From the NCBI GenBank assembly GCA_963707435.1, contig CAVPPF010000005.1, positions 629,228 to 693,227 of the forward strand: a stretch of 64,000 nucleotides of DNA, written 5' to 3'. Positions within the stretch are counted from its first letter, which is position 1. The number at the start of each line of letters is the position of its first letter. This DNA is from UBA4744 sp963707435 (GTDB taxonomy: Bacteria > Actinomycetota > Acidimicrobiia > Spongiisociales > UBA4744). Positions 35,594 to 45,173 of this stretch are shown here, piece after piece. The position numbers and the translations under genes were made by a program. The notes below the pieces were generated by a model. The model had not been told where the DNA came from. It worked only from the letters and a program-made list of their open reading frames with translations, and made no database searches.

Positions 35594-35909
35594 AACCGGC
35601 TCATACCCCTCTGGGTTGTGCAACGAATGACCTGCCGATCCCGACACCCGACATAGCCGGACCGGCCACAGCGTGACTTACAACGAGCGTGTCCCACCAC
35701 CAGCGGGTGACCCTTCCCTGTCGTGTCCGCCAATGCCACTCCGGAACCAAACCGGCCGGATGTTGCCCGGCCACCTCAACGTGCCCACCAACCCAAAACC
35801 CAAACCCCCTTGACAAACATTACGAGACTCAATCTGCGTGGCCGATACGGTCCTGATGTGCTGCGGCGCCTCGGTCATCCGCTTCTGGTGCCGCGGATGC
35901 CGTTCGTGG

Positions 35910-36767
35910 TCATCTCGCCCGTGCGTCGGGCCCCGTCACCATTGGCAGGGCCGGGTCCTTGGTCCATTCCTCGAGAGAGCCGGGGTAGATGGCGACGTCG
36001 GTGTAGCCGGCGCGCACCATGGCGAAAGCTGCGGCGGAGGCAGCGATGCCGCCCCCACAGTAGGTGATGGCCCGCTGGTCGGGCGAGCCACCCAACCCCG
36101 ATTGGATCTCCTCGGTCGATTTGAGCGAAAAGCCATCGCCGCTGATGGCTCCCATGGGTTCGTTCACCGCCGAGGCGATGTGCCCGGGCCGGTCGTACAT
36201 GGCGAACAGCCCTTCGTAGCTCTCCGGGGGGAGGACGTCGATGACCCGCACAGTGGGATTCCCGGTGGCAGCGAGCACCTCGTCCTTGTCGGCGAGGGCT
36301 CGCGGGCGGGGGGCGGGGGTGAGTGCCGCTGACCGGTACTCGGTCGTTTGGTCGGTCACCGGGTGGCCGGCTTCTCGCCATTCGGCGACGCCACCCGACA
36401 GCAGTGCCGCCCGGTCGAAGCCGACCGACCACAGCAGCCACCAGACCCAAGCGGCCCACATCGATCCGGAGTTGTCGTAGAGCACTACGCGGGTTTCGTC
36501 GCCGATGCCGAGCCGACCGAACGCAGCAGCGAGTGCTCCGGCCGGGAGGGGCGTGTAGCTGAATTCGGCCTCTGGATCGGAGAGGTCGTCCTGGAGTTCG
36601 AGGAATGCAGCACCAGGGATGTGCTCGCGGTCGTAGGCGGGACGCCCGGACTTCTCGTGGCCGATTCTCATATCCAAGAATCGAGAGCAATCGAAGACGC
36701 GGAGGCCGGTGTCGCCGAGGTGGTCGGAAAGCCATTCGATGGTGACGAGCGATTCCATGACCTGCAT
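35910..36767 (-). CDS. sseA: 3-mercaptopyruvate/thiosulfate sulfurtransferase
   Basis: 285 residues with two rhodanese domains. The first is non-catalytic (RVVLYDNSGSMWAAW, Asp in place of Cys). The second has active-site Cys237 in YCGGGIAASA. The CGGGxxA loop is intermediate between mercaptopyruvate (CGSGVTA) and thiosulfate types, so substrate is uncertain. AAGGA lies 8 nt before the ATG. The enzyme moves sulfane sulfur to thiol acceptors or cyanide. Confidence 0.9.
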   Translation of the reverse strand: MQVMESLVTIEWLSDHLGDTGLRVFDCSRFLDMRIGHEKSGRPAYDREHIPGAAFLELQDDLSDPEAEFSYTPLPAGALAAAFGRLGIGDETRVVLYDNSGSMWAAWVWWLLWSVGFDRAALLSGGVAEWREAGHPVTDQTTEYRSAALTPAPRPRALADKDEVLAATGNPTVRVIDVLPPESYEGLFAMYDRPGHIASAVNEPMGAISGDGFSLKSTEEIQSGLGGSPDQRAITYCGGGIAASAAAFAMVRAGYTDVAIYPGSLEEWTKDPALPMVTGPDARAR

Positions 36768-36938
36768 CGTAGAGGTCCTTCGAAATCAACCGCCACGCTC
36801 AGACCCAATCAAACGGGCCTGCGCACCGCACTCGGACCGGCACCTCAGGCGACATTGAAAGTCCCTTGGGCGGCTGAGATTGTTGCACGTTCTGAAGGGA
36901 CTCAAGCCGATGCGCTGTTCAACGGCTGCGGATTCAGA

Positions 36939-39158
36939 TCACGGGAGATCGAAGCGGTCGTTCATCATCACCTTGTCCCAGGCGGCGACGAAGTCCCGCA
37001 CCAGCTTCTCTTGACCGTCGGAGCTTCCGTAGACCTCGGCGAGCGCCCGGAGTTCGGAGTTCGATCCGAAGACCAGGTCGACGCGGGTCCCGGTCCACCG
37101 GACGTCGCCGGTGTCGCGGTCGCGGCCCTCGAACACATCGTCGGCCTCGGAAATGGACTTCCACTCCGTGCCGGCATTGAGCAGGTTCACGAAGAAATCG
37201 TTGGTCAGCGCCTCCGGTCGATCCGTCAACACCCCGTGCCGGGAACTTCCCACATTGGTGTTGAGGACGCGCATGCCGCCGAGAAGCGCCGTCATCTCGG
37301 GTGCGGACAGGTTCAACATGAACGCCTTGTCCACCAGCATGTGCTCTGCGGCCAGCGGAGCTCCCTTCTGCAGGTAGTTGCGGAATCCGTCGGCAACCGG
37401 CTCGAGCACCGCGAACGAGTCGACGTCGGTCTGCTCCTGTGCGGCGTCGGTGCGTCCCGGGGCGAACGGAACCTGCACGTCGTAGCCGGCCCGCTTGGCC
37501 GCCGCCTCCACGGCAGTGCAGCCACCCAGCACGATGAGGTCTGCCAGCGAGACCCTTTTGCCTCCGGTCTGCGAGTCGTTGAACCGCTGCTGGATCGCCT
37601 CGAGGGCGCCCACGACCTGCGACACACCAGACGCAACGTTGATATCCCATTCAGCCTGGGGCGAGAGGCGGATACGCGCTCCGTTGGCCCCGCCCCGCTT
37701 GTCGGTGTCCCGGTACGTCGATGCCGACGCCCAGGCGGTGGAGACAAGCTGAGAGATCGAAAGGCCCGAGTCCAGGATTTCGGCCTTGAGCGCGGCAATG
37801 TCGGCCCCGTCGATCAGCTCATGGTCGACGGCCGGGACGGGATCCTGCCAGATCAGCTCCTCATCCGGCACCCACGGCCCCAGGTACCGGGTGACCGGGC
37901 CCATGTCGCGGTGCAGCAACTTGAACCAGGCGCGGGCAAACACGTCGGCGAACTCATCCGGGTTCTCGTAGAACCGCTGCGAGATCTCCTTGTAGACGGG
38001 ATCGAACTTCAAAGAGAGATCCGTCGTCGCCATCATCGGCAGCACGCGCTTGGACGGGTCGTGAGCCGCCGGTGGCATGTCCTCCGGAGCGATGTCCTTC
38101 GGGTGCCATTGATAGGCGCCTGCCGGGCTCTTGGTCAATTCCCAGTCGTACTTGAACAGCAGCTCGAAGTAGCCGTTGTCCCACCGGATCGGATGGGTGG
38201 TCCAGGCGCCTTCCAGCCCGCTGCTGATGGTGTCGTCACCCTTGCCGCTCCCGAACCTGCTCGTCCATCCGAGACCCTGCTCGGTGAGGTCGGCGCTTTC
38301 GGGCTCGGAACCGACGTACTCGTCGGGGTTCGCCGCACCGTGGGTCTTGCCGAACGTGTGGCCACCGGCGATGAGTGCGACGGTCTCTTCGTCGTTCATA
38401 GCCATCCGGCTGAAGGTTTCGCGAATGTCCACCGCGGCGGCGAGGGGATCCGGCTTGCCGTTGGGGCCTTCAGGGTTCACGTAGATGAGACCCATCTGCA
38501 CGGCACCGAGTGGGCGTTCCAGATCCCGGTCGCCGGTGTAGCGCTCGTCACCGAGCCAGGTGGTCTCCGGGCCCCAGTAGACGTCCTCCTCCGGTGCCCA
38601 GATGTCCTCACGGCCTCCGCCGAACCCGAAGGTCTTGAAACCCATCGTCTCCATCGCCCGATTGCCGGCGAAGATCAACAGATCGGCCCAGGAGATCTTC
38701 CGGCCGTACTTCTGCTTGATAGGCCACAGCAACCGGCGGGCTTTGTCGAGGTTGACGTTGTCGGGCCAGCTGTTGAGCGGGGCGAAACGCTGCGCGCCGC
38801 TCCCACCACCGCCGCGGCCGTCGAGGGTGCGGTAGGTCCCCGCTGAGTGCCAGGTCATGCGGATGAAAAAGGGCCCGTAGTGGCCGTAGTCGGCCGGCCA
38901 CCAGTCCTGGGACTGGGTCATCAGCGCGTCGACGTCCCTCGCCAGCTCGGCGAAGTCGAGACCGTTGAACTCCTCGGCGTAGTCGTAGTCATCGCCCATC
39001 GGGTCTGCGTGCGGGTTGTTCTGCCGCAGGATCCTCAAGTTCAGCTGGTTCGGCCACCAGTGCTGATTGGCCGTACCTCCGACCCGCTGGTGACCCATGT
39101 GCATCACCGGGCACTTGCCGGCCGAGGGTTCGGCCATACCGTGTTCTTTGGCACTCAT
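36939..39158 (-). CDS. katG: Bifunctional catalase-peroxidase
   Basis: 739 residues from the ATG at 39158, which follows GGAGGATCGCA. The distal haem site is RMTWHSAGTYR (Trp103, His104), the tyrosine in DVYWGPE and Met222 in QMGLIYVNPEGP belong to the Met-Tyr-Trp adduct region needed for catalase activity, and the proximal histidine is in LIAGGHTFGKTHG. The second, haem-less half-domain is complete, ending near the stop. It removes H2O2. No FurA-type regulator gene lies next to it. Confidence 0.97.
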   Translation of the reverse strand: MSAKEHGMAEPSAGKCPVMHMGHQRVGGTANQHWWPNQLNLRILRQNNPHADPMGDDYDYAEEFNGLDFAELARDVDALMTQSQDWWPADYGHYGPFFIRMTWHSAGTYRTLDGRGGGGSGAQRFAPLNSWPDNVNLDKARRLLWPIKQKYGRKISWADLLIFAGNRAMETMGFKTFGFGGGREDIWAPEEDVYWGPETTWLGDERYTGDRDLERPLGAVQMGLIYVNPEGPNGKPDPLAAAVDIRETFSRMAMNDEETVALIAGGHTFGKTHGAANPDEYVGSEPESADLTEQGLGWTSRFGSGKGDDTISSGLEGAWTTHPIRWDNGYFELLFKYDWELTKSPAGAYQWHPKDIAPEDMPPAAHDPSKRVLPMMATTDLSLKFDPVYKEISQRFYENPDEFADVFARAWFKLLHRDMGPVTRYLGPWVPDEELIWQDPVPAVDHELIDGADIAALKAEILDSGLSISQLVSTAWASASTYRDTDKRGGANGARIRLSPQAEWDINVASGVSQVVGALEAIQQRFNDSQTGGKRVSLADLIVLGGCTAVEAAAKRAGYDVQVPFAPGRTDAAQEQTDVDSFAVLEPVADGFRNYLQKGAPLAAEHMLVDKAFMLNLSAPEMTALLGGMRVLNTNVGSSRHGVLTDRPEALTNDFFVNLLNAGTEWKSISEADDVFEGRDRDTGDVRWTGTRVDLVFGSNSELRALAEVYGSSDGQEKLVRDFVAAWDKVMMNDRFDLP

Positions 39159-39693
39159 TGCGATCCTCCTGGTTTTTATGCCGCTGCTTGCCGGCTCTGG
39201 CGTCGATGCGGGAAGGACGAGGCTCACGCCACATGCCTCACCCTAGAGTACGCGCACGACCTCCTTTTCGGCTTGTCGTGGGCGGATTTCGCAAGAACGA
39301 TCCCGTCGGGAGATCTCGGCCCACCCGCCGAACCGACGATAGGCGTGTGCGATGGCTACCGCCCGGGCAGGCTAAGGGTCCACGGGGGATTGGTCATCTG
39401 CAAGAAGGCGGGTGAGGGCTTCGGTGCGCGGGGTCATACCAAGGCCCTCGGTGGTGGGCCATTCTTCGAGACGATGGAACGCATGGCTCGGGAAGTCGGG
39501 CCGCGCCTGGAGCAGATCGGCCACGCTACCCCCACCTCCCAGCTTTGCCTCGCCCCGCGTACGGGTCGCCCGGAGCGACGCGAGGTCGCGTCTGTTGCGC
39601 CTCTGTTGGTGTTTCAAACGCCAAGTGAAAGGTTGACGTTCCTCGTGGGTTCGCCGATCGAGGTCCTCGAGGTCTCATGTCGGCGTCCAGTAT
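39159..39693. other. Gene-poor interval
   Basis: 535 bp between katG and the YibE/F gene. A minus-strand frame at 39372-39617 (81 codons) has no start context or recognisable family; I do not call it. No repeat, RNA gene or terminator with a T-run was seen. Confidence 0.5.
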
Positions 39694-41109
39694 TTAGGTG
39701 CCGACAGTCCGTGCGGCCAGCCAGGTAGTCAGGGGAACGGCTGCCACCAGCCCGATACTCCCCACCAAAGTGCGGATGATCTCGATGGCCACCACCTCGC
39801 TGTTGGCGATGTCGCCGAGGGACTGGGATGACAGAACGAAGAGCACCAAGAGCGGAAGGGCTGCTCCTGCATAGGCGAGGAGCAGCGTGTTGACTGTCGA
39901 GGCGATGTGATCCCGGCCGATCCGTAGGCCACGGTGCCACAATTCCGGGGCAGACAGTTCAGGGTTGGCCGCTTTCAACTCCCACACCGCCGATGCTTGC
40001 GTGACGGTCACGTCGTCGAGGGCGCCGGCAACACCCAACACGATGCCCGCGAGTACCAGTCCCCTCACATCAATCCCCTCGAAGAAGGTCAGCAAGCCCG
40101 ATTCATCGGAGACGAGCCCGCTCAGGTTGGCGAGACCGACCACGGCCGAGGACAGGATCGCCGTTGTGACCAGGGCTCCCAGCATCCCCAGCAGCGCCAC
40201 TGTTGTCTTGTCTCCCCAGCCGTGCGCCAGGTAGAGAGCGACGAAGGCGATACCGGCAGCCCCCACTGCGGCGACCCAGACCGGGCTGCGCCCGTCGAGG
40301 ATCGCCGGCACGACGAAAGCAAGGATGACCACCAGGCTGAGAGCCAGCCCGAGCAGGGCGGCCAGACCACGCCACCTACCCAGCGCTACCACGGCAATGG
40401 CGAACCCGATCGCAACCAACAGGAGGATCGGGCGTCGCTGAAAATCGGCGAACTGATACTGCGTGGCCATCGTGGGGATGGAAACGCCCAATAGCTCGAT
40501 ACTGCCTCTCTCGCCTTCGAGGAGCGAGACCGTCACTTTCGCCCCGGCCAGCAGGCCGGACTCCGGCTGGTCGACCGGTACCTCGTAAGTAGCGACAAAA
40601 CCCGGGTCCTCACCGACCAGCACGCTGAGTTCGCGGCATGGGAGGTCGGGCGCAAACGAGCAATTGACGTCGAGCCCGCCCACAATGGTGCCGCCGGGAG
40701 GGCGGAACGAGAGAACCGCGGTCTGACCCTCGGCAAACGACGGAGTGAACGCACCGGGCGGGAACTCCTGCACGTAGCTCAAGCCCTCGTCCGGACCCTC
40801 CAGAAGCAGGAAGGTCACCGCCAGGCACTCGAGCTGCTCCGACCCGGTCGAACAAGCTCCTTCCGCCACCGAAGTCACCCGCGCGGCATAGAACTCGGAC
40901 GGAATCCCGAGCACCGCGAGCCGCTCCCTGCCCGCCTGGCCGGTCGCCCCGGTCGGCCACAACACCACAAAGCCAACAACTGTGAGCAGCGCCAGCAGTG
41001 CCGCTACTGCCCGCAGAATGCGGCGTCGCGTCGTCGCGGCCGGGAGGTCGTCACTTCCACCCTCCGCGAAGGCTCGCCAGGCCTGGTCAAGTTCCTCTGG
41101 GCGTTCCAC
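39694..41109 (-). CDS. YibE/F-like integral membrane protein
   Basis: 471 residues: one N-terminal membrane helix (about 30-50), an extracytoplasmic domain with three cysteine-containing segments (about 60-215), then seven or so helices. GVAGALDDVTVTQASAVWEL and LRIGRDHIASTVNTLLLAYAG are the hallmark regions of the YibE/F family (PF07907), whose transport or regulatory role is unsettled. Single gene. Confidence 0.88.
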   Translation of the reverse strand: MERPEELDQAWRAFAEGGSDDLPAATTRRRILRAVAALLALLTVVGFVVLWPTGATGQAGRERLAVLGIPSEFYAARVTSVAEGACSTGSEQLECLAVTFLLLEGPDEGLSYVQEFPPGAFTPSFAEGQTAVLSFRPPGGTIVGGLDVNCSFAPDLPCRELSVLVGEDPGFVATYEVPVDQPESGLLAGAKVTVSLLEGERGSIELLGVSIPTMATQYQFADFQRRPILLLVAIGFAIAVVALGRWRGLAALLGLALSLVVILAFVVPAILDGRSPVWVAAVGAAGIAFVALYLAHGWGDKTTVALLGMLGALVTTAILSSAVVGLANLSGLVSDESGLLTFFEGIDVRGLVLAGIVLGVAGALDDVTVTQASAVWELKAANPELSAPELWHRGLRIGRDHIASTVNTLLLAYAGAALPLLVLFVLSSQSLGDIANSEVVAIEIIRTLVGSIGLVAAVPLTTWLAARTVGT

Positions 41110-41170
41110 AGGCGCCGATCATCGCACAGTCCTGTGCCAGTAAGTGGCTTCTCGTCCCATCTCGGTGCGT

Positions 41171-41341
41171 CTTACCCCGGTTTTGACCAACCCTCTGCAC
41201 GACCTCGCAGATTCCGGACTGGACGCGGTGAGCTACGCCAAATGTGAAGACCTCAAGATGGTTTCGGAGCTGCGGATGATCGCTCGGCTCGGACAGGTCG
41301 GCCCTGAGCTGACTCTTGAGGTCGGTCGGGTACTCCGTTTT
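41171..41341 (+). pseudogene. Remnant of a MazF/PemK-like toxin (C-terminal part)
   Basis: The translation VLTNPLHDLADSGLDAVSYA, continuing through KCEDLKMVSELRMIARLG and PELTLEVGRVLRF, matches the order of features at the C-terminus of MazF-type RNases (strand, central loop, RMIARLG-like turn, final helix). No start and no N-terminal catalytic half are present. The rest of the 41110-41543 gap holds nothing else I can support. Confidence 0.5.
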
Positions 41342-41543
41342 TGCTCGAACTCTGACGGCCCCAGGGGCCGCGGGTACTTGGGGTTGCAGTCGTCTCCGAC
41401 ACCAAGCGACCCCCGGCCAGCTGGGTTTCTGGCTGGAGATACCGGGGCCCGCTGCTGAGTCGAAATGAGTTGCGGCCGGACTCGTGCATACTGTGGCGGT
41501 ACGCGAGCCAGTGCTGTGTAGGTCTGGCACATAGGGAGATCCG

Positions 41544-43295
41544 GTGCGTCGACTGCCAGGCGCTTCAGCAAACAACTTGGCCGGTCTGGCAGCCATAGTT
41601 CTGGTCGTTTGGGGATGCTCGCCGTCTTCGACGGCCGTGACCGAACCGGACACCGAGGTGGCGCCCGACGCGAGCGCGCCCACCACGATCACCGTCGCTC
41701 CAACTTCGACGACGACCACAACGGCCGCTCCCATGACTACGACCACGGTTGCACGGCCGCCGGCTCCCAATGCCCGGTACGTCGTGCCTGAGGGAGAGGT
41801 GGAGCGCGAAGCGAAGCAGCTCGCCGCCGACATCGCCTACGCACTCACGACATACGAGGAATCCGACAGCCCAGAGGTGCGGCTCGTAGACATCGCCGGT
41901 CCGGAGGGTATCCCCCTGCTCCGCGAGGCCGGCGAACCCCTGATCTACAACGGTAAGTGGTCTCGCGGCGAAATCGTGTATCCCCAGTTGGGTGGGCTGA
42001 GGAACGGAAAGGCTTCGGTGATGGTGGTGACACGCCAGACGGTGGGTACTGGCTCCGAAGCCGAGTTCTCCGTCGTCCGAACCCTGGACGTGCGTGTCAT
42101 CATGGGTGAATCAGGTTGGGAGTTCGACGCGCTCGCCTCCGCCGGCGGGACCTTCGACAACCTCGAGGATCTCCTCGTCGCCGATGCCGTCGCAAACGAT
42201 GCCCGAATCGAGATGCCCGACTCGGCTCGCCTCGACATCCTCACCGGTGAGATCTCGCCCATCCTGCTCGACCTGATGTTGGAAATCGCCGACATCACCC
42301 CCTACAGCGTTACGGTGATGGCAACCGGCCACCCCTATCACGTCTTCGAGACCGACCGGGTCAGCCACCACACGGTTGGGCGGGCCATCGATATCCACAC
42401 CGTGGGTGCGCGGAACGTCATCGACGACCGGGAGGAAGGCTCCCCCGCGCACGCTCTCGTGCAATGGCTGTGGGAGAACCCCAAGGTGATCCAGGTGGGA
42501 AGCCCTTCGGACATCGACGCTGGAAGCAAACGGTCCTTCGCCGACATCGTCCACCAAGACCACATCCACGTTGCCGTCGTCGGCGGAAACGACCCGGACT
42601 GGGTCCCGGCGATCGGGGACAGGGTCTGGGAGGATCTCGACGCCGACGGCATCCAGGACCCCGGCGAGGGAGGCATCGCCGGTATCGCAGTGCGTCTGTT
42701 CGATGCGGAAGGCGCCGAGATAGCTTCCACCACCACCAACGGCGACGGCAAGTATTCATTCCGGAACCTGTGGTACGGGAAGTACCACGTCGAGGTCGAC
42801 ATTCCCGACGGTTTCACGGCGTCGCCCCGGGATCGGGGTTCCGACGACACCACAGATTCCGACATAGACAGAACAGGCATCATGAAACCGACCACCCTCG
42901 GCCCACGCGAGAGTGACCCGGGCTGGGATGCCGGACTCATTCCCGTCCCGGCGATCGGGGGCCGGGTTTGGGAGGATCTCGACGCCGACGGCATCCAGGA
43001 CCCGGAAGAGGAAAGCATCGGCGGCATCACTGTGCGATTGTTCGATGCGGGCGGAACCAAGGTAGACACCACGATCACCGACGCCGGCGGAAAGTACGCC
43101 TTCGTCGACCTGACACCCGGGGCTTATCGCATCGCGATCGGGATCCCGGATGGCTTCGCAGCGTCACCCCAGGATCAGGGTTCCGACGACAGCACAGACT
43201 CCGACATCGACACCACCGGCGTCATGACATCGACCACCCTCGACTCGGGCGAACATGACCCGGACTGGGATGCCGGACTCATTCCCGTTTCCTGA
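41544..43295 (+). CDS. Secreted lipoprotein with M15-like zinc site and two SdrD-type B repeats
   Basis: 583 residues from GTG. The signal peptide ends at VVWGC (lipobox), followed by a Thr-rich linker (about 40-75). The middle domain contains SHHTVGRAIDIHTVG and, 60 residues later, DHIHVAVVG: together the His/Asp/His ligands of the M15/Hedgehog-type metallopeptidase fold, so a cell-wall peptidase is possible. Two SdrD B-like domains (each about 113 residues, starting GDRVWEDLDADGIQD and GGRVWEDLDADGIQD) end with DPxWDAGLIPV. The repeats share long identical DNA, a sign of recent duplication. Confidence 0.8.
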   Translation: MRRLPGASANNLAGLAAIVLVVWGCSPSSTAVTEPDTEVAPDASAPTTITVAPTSTTTTTAAPMTTTTVARPPAPNARYVVPEGEVEREAKQLAADIAYALTTYEESDSPEVRLVDIAGPEGIPLLREAGEPLIYNGKWSRGEIVYPQLGGLRNGKASVMVVTRQTVGTGSEAEFSVVRTLDVRVIMGESGWEFDALASAGGTFDNLEDLLVADAVANDARIEMPDSARLDILTGEISPILLDLMLEIADITPYSVTVMATGHPYHVFETDRVSHHTVGRAIDIHTVGARNVIDDREEGSPAHALVQWLWENPKVIQVGSPSDIDAGSKRSFADIVHQDHIHVAVVGGNDPDWVPAIGDRVWEDLDADGIQDPGEGGIAGIAVRLFDAEGAEIASTTTNGDGKYSFRNLWYGKYHVEVDIPDGFTASPRDRGSDDTTDSDIDRTGIMKPTTLGPRESDPGWDAGLIPVPAIGGRVWEDLDADGIQDPEEESIGGITVRLFDAGGTKVDTTITDAGGKYAFVDLTPGAYRIAIGIPDGFAASPQDQGSDDSTDSDIDTTGVMTSTTLDSGEHDPDWDAGLIPVS

Positions 43296-43618
43296 CCGAT
43301 ACCCGGTAGCAGGCCGCTCTACCCCGAGTGGCTATGCCGGCGCGCAGGACGGCATCCCCACCTTTCGCGGAGACGGGCCGGCCGATGCGACCCTGAGAGG
43401 AGCTGTTTGGATCTCTATCTGAGCCTGTGGAAGCGGGCAAGGACTCGACAATCGTGGTGGAGGGTGATCACGAGCTGCTCGGTCTGTGGCACGAAGGCGT
43501 ACTGGTCCGCTGGTCCTGAACAAAGCAGCCGAGCCGAACCTGGGACTCTGCGGCCGCCCGGGAAACCCTGGGAAAGAGGACCCAGAGTGTTCAAGCCCGC
43601 CACCACAGGGCTTCGGTC
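43296..43618. other. Non-coding flank left of the integrative element
   Basis: No gene recognised. It includes a tRNA-type terminator hairpin (43593-43613) just outside the repeat. Confidence 0.5.
43593..43613 (-). terminator. Terminator hairpin beyond the displaced tRNA-Arg 3' end
   Basis: AAGCCC/GGGCTT stem with a 9-nt loop. The matching position after the intact tRNA-Arg also holds a hairpin (50686-50709), as expected if this was the original terminator of the tRNA before integration. Confidence 0.55.
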
Positions 43619-43666
43619 AGCACGCCCGGAGGGACTCGAACCCCCAACCTTCTGATCCGTAGTCAG
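43619..43666 (-). repeat. Attachment-site repeat (displaced tRNA-Arg 3' end)
   Basis: 48 bp identical to 50714-50761, which is the 3' part of tRNA-Arg(ACG) up to and including the anticodon stem-loop region. The upstream half of the tRNA is absent, so this is not a gene but the far att copy of the element. Confidence 0.9.
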
Positions 43667-43820
43667 TGCGGAGCGGTTTGGATGACCTCGACTTTCATCC
43701 AGAATCGTTCGCTGGCCTGCGATTTTGCCTCTGGATATTTTGCGTCGTCTTGCATCAGTTTTCATCGTCCCGCGGCCCAGGAGCGGCCCAGAGCGACGCG
43801 ACGCTGTCGTCTGTTGAGCC

Positions 43821-44951
43821 TCAGGCGGTGTCTTCGAAAGGATCGGGGATCGGTTTGCGTTCCTCCTGGATTCGCCGGTTGAGATCCTGAAGGCGCTCAC
43901 TGGCCACGTAGTAGCGGCCGCGCCGATCTCCAACGGCTCGGAGCAGTCCGACGTCGACGAGCTTCTTCAGGTCGGAGGTGGCAACCCGTTCGCTCACGTC
44001 GGCGTAATCGATGTGATCCGGTCGACGGACTCGCAGGCCCACGGCGGCGTTGTAGAGAGATCCCATGGTCCGTTCATCCAGGCCGGCCGGGCGCCGTTCG
44101 CCGTCGATGGCCTCCCAGAGTCGTTCCGACTCCCGAATCCGGCGACCCAGAGTATGAGCCTGCCGGTAGTGAGCGACCAGCACGAACCGGATCCAGGGAC
44201 GAGCATCCCGAGCTGGGTTCCATTTCCCGCCCCCCACCTCAGCAAGCACGTCGTAGTAGGCGGGGGTGTTGCGGCCGAGGTATTCCTCGATACTGGAGAA
44301 CTGGGGAGCGAGAATCCGCTCGCGGGCAAGCACCAACGTCTGCAAGGCCCGCGCCATCCGCCCGTTGCCGTCTTTGAAGGGATGGACCATCACCAAATTG
44401 AGGTGCGCCATCGCCGCTCGGATCATTGTCGGGTGGGCCCCGGCAGCCCCGTTGAGTTCGACGACCATTTCCTCGATCAGGGCCGGCACCTCGTCCGGAT
44501 CGGGACCCTCATAGACCACCTCCCGCTCACCAGTACTCCATACGAACACGGCACCAGGCCGGTACAGGCCGGGCATCGCGGTCAGATCGTGCCGCATCAT
44601 CATAAAATGCAGGCTCCGGACCAAAGCCTCGCTGTACGCGAAATGAGGGTCGTCGGCGAGCTGGATGACGTACGTCATCGCATCCCAGTAGTTGTGCACC
44701 GCGTCCCAGTCCTCGTCAGTCGCCTCCAGCGGTACCCCCCCGTCAATCGCGGCGGCGGCGTCATCGAGGCTCACGTTGTGGCCCTCGATGGAATTGGAAG
44801 CTTGTACGTTGCGAGCGAAGGCCGTTCGCCGCAGCGGGCCGTACCACCGGCGCGGCTCACGGAGCATGAAACGCAGCCGGTCCCGCGTTTCATCGATCGA
44901 GGCAATCACCTCGAGCTCAAGGTCATTGAGCGATGGCGTAGAGAACAACAT
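43821..44951 (-). CDS. Fic-domain protein (predicted AMP transferase) with N-terminal inhibitory helix
   Basis: 376 residues. The Fic core is intact: HPFKDGNGRMAR at 190-201 (catalytic His190). The autoinhibition motif (S/T)xxxEG is present at 52-57 (SNSIEG), N-terminal to the Fic core, which makes this a class II protein that restrains itself. A winged-helix-like C-terminal domain covers about 300-365. Such proteins AMPylate host or own proteins; the target is unknown. First gene at the left end of the island. Confidence 0.92.
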   Translation of the reverse strand: MLFSTPSLNDLELEVIASIDETRDRLRFMLREPRRWYGPLRRTAFARNVQASNSIEGHNVSLDDAAAAIDGGVPLEATDEDWDAVHNYWDAMTYVIQLADDPHFAYSEALVRSLHFMMMRHDLTAMPGLYRPGAVFVWSTGEREVVYEGPDPDEVPALIEEMVVELNGAAGAHPTMIRAAMAHLNLVMVHPFKDGNGRMARALQTLVLARERILAPQFSSIEEYLGRNTPAYYDVLAEVGGGKWNPARDARPWIRFVLVAHYRQAHTLGRRIRESERLWEAIDGERRPAGLDERTMGSLYNAAVGLRVRRPDHIDYADVSERVATSDLKKLVDVGLLRAVGDRRGRYYVASERLQDLNRRIQEERKPIPDPFEDTA

Positions 44952-45173
44952 AACTGTAATTCACTTACTTAGAGAACACATGCACATATTAGGCGCTCGG
45001 ACTTCTCTTTGTAAGAGCATTGGGCTAGGTCTGACACGCACGCCGACGTGCCGATCCAGGACACTCGCCGGAATGCTCGTCATGACGCCCGATTTGGTGA
45101 TATGGGGTGATCGGCATGGACTTGATCGCCGGAAGGTATTCAACTCTCGAGGCAAACGGCCGATATCCCGGTT

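Larger units (their letters stand above)
34226..35838 (+). mobile_element. IS110-family element, copy 2, full length
   Basis: About 1613 bp. The left edge is shared with copy 1 at ACCGGCAGGG, and the right edge at CAATCTGCG. The right end carries CCCCCTTGACAAACATT (TTGACA at 35810-35815). Flanks differ on both sides from copy 1, which sets the boundaries. The recombinase inside has two frameshifts. Confidence 0.85.

Noticed and set aside
36348..38846. 832-codon plus-strand open frame
   Set aside because: Antisense to sseA and katG, both certain; no domain pattern in the translation.
43619..43666. Possible second tRNA-Arg gene
   Set aside because: Only the 3' part from the anticodon arm on is present; the D-arm and 5' acceptor strand are missing, so it is an att repeat.
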